The notes below the pieces were generated by a model. It ran no database searches. It had not been told where the DNA came from and saw only the letters and a list, made by a program, of their open reading frames with translations. DNA of 21,415 nucleotides. Origin: Bacteroidota bacterium. GTDB lineage: Bacteria; Bacteroidota; Bacteroidia; Bacteroidales; Prolixibacteraceae. This document shows, one piece after another, positions 16,757-21,415 of the stretch. The position numbers and the translations under genes were made by a program. The stretch lies in contig JAUYTA010000177.1 of NCBI GenBank assembly GCA_030695265.1, positions 1 to 21,415 of the forward strand, given 5' to 3'. Position 1 is the first letter of the stretch, and every line of letters starts with the position of its first letter.

Positions 16757-17875
16757 TTATTCTTCCAATAATCTTATGATTTTCATTGCATTCTGATGGT
16801 TTGAAAACGCATCTTCAAGAATTAACTTTCGCTTTTCAATTTCTTCTGAAGTAAAATCCTGCTCAAACAATTTGTTTGCCCAATCGATCATTTCTTTCGG
16901 AGTATCAGCCAGATGACAAAGATGTTCAAGACCGGTTTTATGGATCATCGGCGTGTTGGCAATACAAAACCGGCCAGAGAAAAGTGAAGCAAGCAATTTC
17001 AATTTTAAGCCGGTATCCTGAAATGTGGGCAGCAAACTTATGTGCGCATCCTGAATTATAGTTTCCATCTGATCATTTTCCGGATTTGCAACCAATTGAA
17101 TATTTGGGTATTGACTTATTTTTTGTGCCAGATATACACCCGGGTTTTTACCCGAAATGATAACCGGAAGTTTTATTTTGCTGAAAACATTTGCAAGCAG
17201 ATATTCCACGGCCTGTATGTTTTCGGATACCGACAGATTTCCATGAAACAGGATGTATTTTCCGCGACCCAGTTTTGATTTTATCTGGCTGAACGGATGA
17301 AAGGCCGGAATAAAATGCGAATGGCCGTAATTGTGATCGAAATAAAAGTTGTCGTTGGGCGAAATGCAAAGTAAATGCGTTGCGTTTTTTAGAATAGTTT
17401 CATACCTTTTTAGTTTACAGGCTTCCATCCTGAAAAATAATTTTCTGAAAATATTTCGTTCAGCTTTGTACAAATTCAGGTAATATTCGTGCTCAACATT
17501 GTGGGTTCGTACCAGGCGAAGTTGGCTGTCAAGTAATGTATCATCAAGATAATAGCAGGTATGTAATCCTTCAAAAATAATTGGTGAATCGTTCGAAGAT
17601 AAATTAATCAATAACTGATCGTTAACTCGTGTAACTACAATGTATGGTTTCGCTGAAAATTGGAACCGGATTCCCTTTTTTCTAGGATAGTAATACACAT
17701 TTGCACAGTATTTTTCGAGTCCGGTTGCCTGCAGACGATCGTATTCAAAACAATGAAGGTAAACAGAAACGCCACACTCAGAAAGCGCTTTTACTTTGTA
17801 AAAAATATCAATTACACCGCCGTAATCTGGTGGATATGGGATATTAAATGCTACAATTTGTATTGATCGTTTCAT
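16757..17875 (-). CDS. Glycosyltransferase, GT4-like (GT-B fold)
   Basis: The product has 372 residues from ATG 17875, which gives MKRSIQIVAFNIPYPPDYGG, a typical start for this family; a longer frame upstream runs through a terminator hairpin and is rejected. The N-terminal Rossmann part has PYPPDYGGVIDIFYKVKALSECGVSVYLHCF, and VRTHNVEHEYY lies at about 168-178. The C-terminal part has YILFHGNLSVSENIQAVEYLL, and LPTFQDTGLKLKLLASLFSGRFC includes the nucleotide-sugar site. It would transfer a sugar to a lipid or glycan precursor on the cytosolic face; donor and acceptor cannot be told. It stands alone, with no other polysaccharide genes nearby. Confidence 0.85.
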   Translation of the reverse strand: MKRSIQIVAFNIPYPPDYGGVIDIFYKVKALSECGVSVYLHCFEYDRLQATGLEKYCANVYYYPRKKGIRFQFSAKPYIVVTRVNDQLLINLSSNDSPIIFEGLHTCYYLDDTLLDSQLRLVRTHNVEHEYYLNLYKAERNIFRKLFFRMEACKLKRYETILKNATHLLCISPNDNFYFDHNYGHSHFIPAFHPFSQIKSKLGRGKYILFHGNLSVSENIQAVEYLLANVFSKIKLPVIISGKNPGVYLAQKISQYPNIQLVANPENDQMETIIQDAHISLLPTFQDTGLKLKLLASLFSGRFCIANTPMIHKTGLEHLCHLADTPKEMIDWANKLFEQDFTSEEIEKRKLILEDAFSNHQNAMKIIRLLEE

Positions 17876-17906
17876 TTTTTCTAATTTGATTCTAAATATA
17901 GAAAAT

Positions 17907-17945
17907 AAAAAACCATGAACCGATTTTCGATTCATGGTTTTTTTT
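17907..17945 (+). terminator. Strong hairpin terminator, possibly bidirectional
   Basis: The arms AAAAAACCATGAA (17907-17919) and TTCATGGTTTTTT (17931-17943) pair over 13 bp around an 11-nt loop with a small inner CGA/TCG pairing. The plus strand ends in eight T; the minus strand has TTTTTTATTTT. No gene now ends on either side: the glycosyltransferase gene starts at 17875 pointing away and the YwbE gene starts at 18074. The gene it once served seems to have been lost or moved. Confidence 0.8.
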
Positions 17946-18020
17946 GTACGCCCCGGATGTGCGATAACTCGGCGGTACAAGTCCGCAATGAGCTTGGGAG
18001 TAGAAATCACCTACTTCCTA
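17946..18020 (+). mobile_element. 5' fragment of a group IIC intron
   Basis: Directly after the T-tract, the sequence starts GTACGCCC and continues with CTC (about 17968-17970), then a GCGG-TACAAGT-CCGC hairpin (17972-17986), GAG, and a GGGAGTAG/CTACTTCC hairpin (17996-18018). This matches the layout at the 5' end of domain I in group IIC introns, whose first bases are GUGNGCCC and whose small hairpin has a 7-nt loop ending in GU. IIC introns insert just downstream of terminator hairpins, which fits exactly. One pair in the last stem is G-U on the plus strand. About 75 nt remain; there is no reverse transcriptase and no domain V. Confidence 0.55.
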
Positions 18021-18073
18021 CTCAATTTTATCCGGTATTTTTTGTTCTTTTACGTTTAAAATATTCAAAAAAA

Positions 18074-18274
18074 ATGGACGGACGAAAAAGATCGGATGTG
18101 AAACCGGGTTTATTGGTAAACATCGTGCAAAAACACCATCAGCGAACCGGTGAATTAACCGAAGGAATTGTGAAGAACCTTCTGACCAATTCTCCGAACC
18201 ATCCGCATGGAATAAAAGTACGACTTGAAACCGGCGAGGTTGGCCGTGTTCAGGAAATTCTTGATGAAGATTAA
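18074..18274 (+). CDS. ywbE: YwbE family protein (DUF2196)
   Basis: The product has 66 residues from ATG 18074. It matches the small YwbE family throughout: MDGRKRSDVKPGLLVNIVQK, then RTGELTEGIVKNLLTNS, PNHPHGIKVRLETGEVGRVQEI. The family is widespread, and the fold suggests a small beta-barrel; no function is established. A longer frame runs upstream to 17915 but crosses the terminator and the intron fragment, so the ATG at 18074 is preferred. The MOSC gene follows after 28 bp on the same strand, probably in one transcript. Confidence 0.85.
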   Translation: MDGRKRSDVKPGLLVNIVQKHHQRTGELTEGIVKNLLTNSPNHPHGIKVRLETGEVGRVQEILDED

Positions 18275-18302
18275 TTTATTGTTTCCCAAATAGACTACAC
18301 AA

Positions 18303-18938
18303 ATGCAAGTTTTATCTGCAAATATTGCTCAGCCTACCACTATTCAGTGGCGTGGACAGGAAGTATTGACTGGTATTTATAAGTATGCTGTTGATACACC
18401 AATTTTTCTTAATTCGGAAGATGTTGACAACGACCATGTGCTCGATCGTCGTTATCACGGAGGAGTTGATAAAGCCTGCTATCTGTATTCAGCCGATCAT
18501 TATCCGTTCTGGAAAGATAAATTTCCGGAATTGAAATGGGAGTGGGGTATGTTTGGCGAAAATCTGACAGTCAGTGGATTGGATGAATCAACTATTCGGA
18601 TTGGCGACCGTTTTCAAATAGGTGGAGCGATTGTGCAGGTTTCGCAACCAAGGCAACCATGTTTTAAACTGGGCGTCAGGTTTGGTGATCAGAAAGTGGT
18701 AGATGATTTCTGGAATTTACCTTTCCCCGGAGTTTATGTCAGGGTATTACAGCCTGGAAATGTTGCAAAAGGCGATCGGTTTACTTTGTTGGAAAGTAAT
18801 CTGGATAGTCTTTCTGTGAGCCAGGTGTTTTCAATTTTCAGGAGCAACAAAACCAATATTAATTTGATCAAGAAAGCAATTGACGAACCTTTCTTGGCAG
18901 AATCGTGCCGGAAGGATATCCAAAAGCTTCTGAAATAA
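18303..18938 (+). CDS. MOSC domain protein (YiiM-like)
   Basis: The product has 211 residues. The MOSC core shows DRRYHGGVDKACYLYSADHY (about 48-67), WGMFGENLTVSGLDES (about 81-96), IRIGDRFQIGGAIVQVSQPRQPC with the conserved Cys120, and PGVYVRVLQPGNVAKGD. A C-terminal three-helix segment follows (about 165-211). MOSC proteins bind a molybdenum cofactor through this Cys; YiiM-type members reduce N-hydroxylated compounds such as 6-hydroxylaminopurine. No molybdenum genes lie nearby. It is probably co-transcribed with the YwbE gene. Confidence 0.9.
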   Translation: MQVLSANIAQPTTIQWRGQEVLTGIYKYAVDTPIFLNSEDVDNDHVLDRRYHGGVDKACYLYSADHYPFWKDKFPELKWEWGMFGENLTVSGLDESTIRIGDRFQIGGAIVQVSQPRQPCFKLGVRFGDQKVVDDFWNLPFPGVYVRVLQPGNVAKGDRFTLLESNLDSLSVSQVFSIFRSNKTNINLIKKAIDEPFLAESCRKDIQKLLK

Positions 18939-18988
18939 CTATTTCTCCGATGTTCGTGTTCTCATCGAATTCATTCTCCTAAATACTT

Positions 18989-18996
18989 TATCTTTG
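18989..18996 (+). promoter_or_regulatory. Candidate -7 promoter box for cmk
   Basis: The bases read TATCTTTG, a full match to TAnnTTTG. Transcription is expected near 19003, only about 12 nt before the cmk ATG. The -33 region shows no TTTG. Before the cassette insertion this promoter probably also served ispH. Confidence 0.5.
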
Positions 18997-19014
18997 CGGC
19001 AAACCTTCAGAAAT

Positions 19015-19743
19015 ATGACCAATCACAAAATAGTGGTAGCAATCGACGGGCATTCATCGTGCGGAAAAAGCACAATAGCCAAGGCTTTAGCTGCTAAATT
19101 CGGATATGTATTTATTGATAGCGGAGCCATGTACCGTGCAGTTACACTTTATGCTTTGCGTCATAATCTGGTCGCCGGCGGCGAATTGAAAAAGGAAGAA
19201 CTTATTGGCGCGCTTTCTGAGATTAAAATCGAATTCAGGTACAATCCAGTTAGTACAAAAAGTGATACTTACCTGAACGGTGAAAATGTGGAAGAAGAAA
19301 TCAGACAGTTACCGGTTTCTCAAAATGTGAGTCCGGTAGCAACCATTGCCGAAGTGCGTGCAGCCATGGTACGTTTACAGCAGGAAATGGGCAAAAATAA
19401 AGGAATTGTGATGGATGGCCGCGATATTGGCACAGTGGTTTTTCCTGATGCAGAATTAAAGTTGTTTGTAACTGCAACTGCTGAAATACGTGCCAAACGG
19501 CGGTTTGATGAATTACAAGCCAAAGGTGACAATGTTTCGTATGCCGAAATTCTGGAAAATGTGAAGGAGCGCGATTTCATTGATTCAACCCGCGAAGCCA
19601 GTCCTCTGCGAAAAGCCGATGACGCATTGGTTTTGGATAATAGCTACCTGACCCGTGAGGAGCAAATGGAATGGGCGATAGAGAGAGTTGAAGAAAGTTT
19701 GAGAAATAATAGTTCCATATTTCAAATTCCACATTCCAGATAG
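19015..19743 (+). CDS. cmk: Cytidylate kinase
   Basis: The product has 242 residues from ATG 19015; a TTG at 18994 lies inside the promoter box and is rejected. It shows the P-loop GHSSCGKST (12-20), the DSGAMYRAVTLYA segment that binds CMP, GRDIGTVVFPDAELKLFVTA with the NMP-binding Asp and Arg, the RAKRR lid region and RDFIDSTREASPLRKADDA. The enzyme phosphorylates CMP and dCMP with ATP in pyrimidine salvage. In Bacteroidota cmk is often followed directly by ispH; here a stump of ispH begins 65 bp downstream and the working ispH about 860 bp downstream. Confidence 0.96.
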   Translation: MTNHKIVVAIDGHSSCGKSTIAKALAAKFGYVFIDSGAMYRAVTLYALRHNLVAGGELKKEELIGALSEIKIEFRYNPVSTKSDTYLNGENVEEEIRQLPVSQNVSPVATIAEVRAAMVRLQQEMGKNKGIVMDGRDIGTVVFPDAELKLFVTATAEIRAKRRFDELQAKGDNVSYAEILENVKERDFIDSTREASPLRKADDALVLDNSYLTREEQMEWAIERVEESLRNNSSIFQIPHSR

Positions 19744-19760
19744 TTGACAATTATCATTTG

Positions 19761-19781
19761 CCGTCTGGCTTTAGCCGACGG
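19761..19781. repeat. Short palindrome between cmk and the ispH stump
   Basis: CCGTC and GACGG, then GGC and GCC, pair around a TTTA loop, with one bulged T. There is no T-tract on either side, so it is not a standard terminator. It has the look of a small interspersed REP-like palindrome or an RNA-processing hairpin. Confidence 0.5.
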
Positions 19782-19807
19782 ACATTTGAGAATAAAATTC
19801 AATTTAA

Positions 19808-19850
19808 ATGATCGTTGAAATTGACCAGAAATCGGGATTTGTTTCGGTGT
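19808..19850 (+). pseudogene. ispH 5' stump, upstream copy of the duplication
   Basis: An ATG opens MIVEIDQKSGF, the start of ispH. One T is missing after codon 10 compared with the downstream copy, so the frame shifts before Cys12 and stops at TAG 19913-19915 after 35 codons. These 43 bases align with 20607-20650 at 40 of 44 columns (three substitutions, one gap). This copy keeps the ATG and lies 64 bp after cmk, the normal place for ispH, so it is probably the original start left behind by the insertion. Confidence 0.85.
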
Positions 19851-19855
19851 ATTAT

Positions 19856-20275
19856 TTATTCAATTTTGTCGAAGTCGGTATATTTAATAATAGTTGTTTC
19901 ACCTACTTTGATTAGTTCCAACAAATCTTTATCTCCGGTTATTAAGAAATCAGCTTCCGAATCAATCGCTAAAGAAATCAAATAATTATCTTTTGGATCC
20001 CTACAAATAGTTGTACTCGAACTTATTCTGAAGTTTTCAGACGACTCTTCCAACAGTTCGAAAAACTCATCAATTTCATCCTTTAAAAAATACTTTTTAA
20101 TCTTTGGCTTTTTGAAAACTTCAGACAATTCCTGAAGCTGTTCATTGCAGGTGATTATTTTGATAAAATTAGAATCTATCTGATTTTGAAGTCCTTTTAA
20201 ATTTTTTCCGATCAAAAAGGAAATCCAAATGTTGGTATCGACAATTATTTTATATGATTTGCTTCCCTTTTTCAT
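19856..20275 (-). CDS. PIN-domain toxin (putative endoribonuclease)
   Basis: The product has 139 residues from ATG 20275, which lies inside the antitoxin gene (26-bp overlap); a longer frame to 20299 is possible. The PIN fold is clear: IIVDTNIWISFLI with Asp13, LQELSEVF with a Glu at 49 or 52, CRDPKDNYLISLA with Asp93 and Asp96, and ADFLITGDKDLL with Asp109 and Asp115. These acids bind Mg2+ or Mn2+ for RNA cleavage. The pattern best fits the PIN toxin family of COG1569. The overlap with a small upstream gene is typical of toxin-antitoxin pairs. The stop codon lies only 5 bp beyond the ispH stump. Confidence 0.88.
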   Translation of the reverse strand: MKKGSKSYKIIVDTNIWISFLIGKNLKGLQNQIDSNFIKIITCNEQLQELSEVFKKPKIKKYFLKDEIDEFFELLEESSENFRISSSTTICRDPKDNYLISLAIDSEADFLITGDKDLLELIKVGETTIIKYTDFDKIE

Positions 20276-20483
20276 ATCGTTGTGTTCTAACAGATTCAAC
20301 CTCTTTTGTTATTTCTTCTAACGTCAACTCATTTGACTTTGTCGATTTTAAAAGCTTGTTGAATCTTTTTAGAAACAATGATTTTTTCAATTCATTGTAT
20401 ATTTCTAATTTGTCGTTGTCGTCCAGTTTGTTTAGTATTCTAATAAACTGGCTCTTATCTAATTCTATGCTTATAGTTTTCAT
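20250..20483 (-). CDS. Antitoxin of the PIN-toxin pair
   Basis: The product has 77 residues: MKTISIELDKSQFIRILNKL, then a charged helical stretch and ELTLEEITKEVESVRTQRYEK. An N-terminal beta strand followed by helices is consistent with a small DNA-binding antitoxin, and the C-terminal helix would wrap the toxin; I do not recognise a named family. Its last 26 bp overlap the toxin start. The gene is rich in Lys, Glu and Leu codons and AT-rich compared with cmk and ispH. A short palindrome 37 bp upstream may be its operator. Confidence 0.8.
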   Translation of the reverse strand: MKTISIELDKSQFIRILNKLDDNDKLEIYNELKKSLFLKRFNKLLKSTKSNELTLEEITKEVESVRTQRYEKGKQII

Positions 20484-20519
20484 TTTCTAATAGTGAAGTT
20501 TCATCAAAATTAGTGAATA

Positions 20520-20532
20520 TCTCCGAAGGAGA
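20520..20532. promoter_or_regulatory. Palindrome upstream of the antitoxin, possible operator
   Basis: TCTCC and GGAGA are separated by GAA, 37-49 bp upstream of the antitoxin ATG on the minus strand and 75 bp upstream of ispH on the plus strand. Antitoxins commonly repress their own promoter through such inverted repeats. If this is an operator it could also affect ispH transcription. Confidence 0.3.
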
Positions 20533-20580
20533 CAAATTTGATCGGATACAAGTTAATTCTAAAATTTCAAGCAGAATAGT

Positions 20581-20588
20581 TAAATTCG
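20581..20588 (+). promoter_or_regulatory. Possible new -7 box for ispH
   Basis: The bases read TAAATTCG, seven of eight positions of TAnnTTTG. The inferred start near 20595 would leave about 12 nt before the GTG, the same layout as at cmk. There is no clear -33 element. ispH needs some promoter here if read-through from cmk across the opposing cassette is poor. Confidence 0.25.
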
Positions 20589-20606
20589 CCATAAAAATTT
20601 TCACAA

Positions 20607-20650
20607 GTGATCGTTGAAATTGACCAAAAATCGGGATTTTGTTTTGGTGT
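20607..20650 (+). repeat. Downstream copy of the ispH-start duplication
   Basis: These 44 bases begin the intact ispH frame with GTG. Against the upstream copy there are three substitutions (ATG to GTG, and two synonymous changes: CAG to CAA at Gln7, TTC to TTT at Phe13) and one extra T that keeps the frame. The silent nature of the differences is what selection on this copy would leave. Confidence 0.85.
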
Positions 20651-21415
20651 GCTGAACGCCATCGGGAAAGCTGAAGAAACGCTGGCAACTGAAGATGTAC
20701 TTTATTCGCTTGGTCAGATAGTACACAACGAGCTGGAAGTAAAGCGGCTTCAGGAAACTGGATTAATTACGATAAGTCATAAGGAATTCTTTCAGTTAAA
20801 GGATTGTAAAGTTCTGATCCGTGCCCACGGCGAACCACCATCGACCTACGAATATGCTGCAAAAAACAATATTACCCTGATTGATGCTACCTGTCCGGTG
20901 GTTTTAAAACTTCAGCAAAGAGTGAAAAATGCAGCCGAAAAAATGCGCAGCGAAAATGGACAAGTGGTTATTTTCGGGCATTTGGGTCATGCAGAAATAA
21001 CCGGATTGGTTGGACAAACCAACAATGAAGCAATTGTAATTGAACATTCGGATGATCTCAAAAAGATAGATCCGACACGACCTGTCGTTGTATTTTCGCA
21101 AACAACAAAATCGGTGGATGAATTTGAAAAACTGACCGGAAACATCAAATCCCTGTCGCAAAATGGAATAGTGAAATCGCACGATACCATTTGCAGGCAG
21201 GTTTCGAACCGTGTTCCGCATTTGCAGAGATTTGCCGCCCGTTTCGATGTCGTCATTTTTGTGGGAGGTCAACGCAGTTCGAATGCAAAAGTGCTTTTCG
21301 ATGTTTGTAAGAAATTCAACGAGCGCAGCTATTTTGTTTCCTCTCCTGAAGATTTGCTTGCTGATTGGTTTTCAGGAATCGAAACTGTAGGCGTTTGCGG
21401 AGCCACCTCTACACC
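20607..21415 (+). CDS. ispH: 4-hydroxy-3-methylbut-2-enyl diphosphate reductase IspH, 3' end outside window
   Basis: The frame starts at GTG 20607 and is open to the window end (269 codons visible of an expected 280-300 or so). IspH makes IPP and DMAPP from HMBPP in the last step of the MEP pathway, using a [4Fe-4S] cluster. The cluster ligands are present as Cys12 (GFCFGV), Cys96 (DATCPVV) and Cys196 (DTICRQ). Substrate residues are His40 (QIVHNELE), His74 (AHGEPP), His128 and Glu130 (GHLGHAEITG) and Thr167 (QTTKSVDEF). GQRSSNAKVL also fits. The gene follows the inserted toxin-antitoxin cassette, and its 5' codons are the downstream repeat copy, so the protein remains full length. Confidence 0.95.
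   Translation, partial: MIVEIDQKSGFCFGVLNAIGKAEETLATEDVLYSLGQIVHNELEVKRLQETGLITISHKEFFQLKDCKVLIRAHGEPPSTYEYAAKNNITLIDATCPVVLKLQQRVKNAAEKMRSENGQVVIFGHLGHAEITGLVGQTNNEAIVIEHSDDLKKIDPTRPVVVFSQTTKSVDEFEKLTGNIKSLSQNGIVKSHDTICRQVSNRVPHLQRFAARFDVVIFVGGQRSSNAKVLFDVCKKFNERSYFVSSPEDLLADWFSGIETVGVCGATST

Larger units (their letters stand above)
19851..20606. mobile_element. Toxin-antitoxin cassette inserted in the start of ispH
   Basis: The 756 bp between the two ispH copies hold only a PIN toxin gene, its antitoxin gene and their control region, all on the minus strand, opposite to cmk and ispH. The flanking direct repeats (43 and 44 bp) are far longer than transposon target duplications. No transposase, integrase or terminal inverted repeat is seen. 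Similarity between the flanks may extend weakly upstream (both have an ATAAAA stretch 16-23 bp before the start codon). Confidence 0.7.

Noticed and set aside
17876..18010. Longer N-terminus for the glycosyltransferase
   Set aside because: It would run through the hairpin terminator and the intron fragment. The family's usual start matches ATG 17875.
17915..18073. Longer N-terminus for YwbE
   Set aside because: The extension crosses the terminator loop and the intron fragment. The conserved family sequence begins at ATG 18074.
19320..19580. 86-codon minus-strand frame inside cmk
   Set aside because: It is the mirror of a conserved cmk coding region with no support of its own.
20904..21272. 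Minus-strand frames of 122 and 89 codons at the window end
   Set aside because: They are antisense shadows of ispH, whose active-site residues are all readable on the plus strand.
1..21415. CRISPR array, tRNA or rRNA gene
   Set aside because: I saw no regularly spaced short repeats, no tRNA-like cloverleaf with TTCRANNC, and no rRNA signature in any gap.

Overview
The window reads as a chromosomal segment of a Bacteroidota bacterium, probably of the Marinilabiliales/Prolixibacteraceae type (that rank is an inference). The signs are TAnnTTTG-type -7 promoter boxes, weak Shine-Dalgarno sites, a parA-parB-DUF5683-LysM transglycosylase operon, a BatA-domain protein and the MEP-pathway gene ispH. 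Most genes are housekeeping or envelope genes. The unusual material lies in the gaps between them.

Layout. Positions 1-684 hold the 3' end of a histidine kinase. It converges, with no gap, on a five-gene minus-strand operon (6755 down to 685): parA, parB, a DUF5683 membrane protein, an MltD-like LysM lytic transglycosylase and a BatA/VWA membrane protein. A heptose-7-phosphate kinase gene follows (6894-7895, minus). The region 7896-8758 has no credible protein gene, but about 570 nt of it looks like a large structured RNA on the minus strand. Next come a YkgJ-like cysteine-cluster protein (minus), a membrane-anchored DNA/RNA endonuclease (plus), two translationally coupled PAS histidine kinases without a response regulator (minus), and a group 2 truncated hemoglobin (minus).

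From 15118 there is a DEAD-box RNA helicase, then an orphan HicB antitoxin with an eight-codon stump of hicA, and a glycosyltransferase (minus). A strong hairpin terminator follows, directly abutted by what looks like the 5' end of a group IIC intron. A YwbE protein, a MOSC protein, cytidylate kinase and ispH (cut by the window end) complete the segment.

The two strongest observations are these. (1) The minus-strand RNA candidate upstream of the heptose kinase gene contains five hairpins capped by C(UNCG)G tetraloops, a 9-10 bp long-range closing stem and a 3' hairpin. Some pairs form only on the minus strand through G-U wobbles. I cannot match it to a known RNA class. (2) A PIN-toxin/antitoxin cassette sits between cmk and ispH and is flanked by two copies (43 and 44 bp) of the first codons of ispH. 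The upstream copy is a frameshifted stump. The downstream copy, now with a GTG start, begins the full reading frame. This looks like an insertion into an essential gene that regenerated its 5' end.
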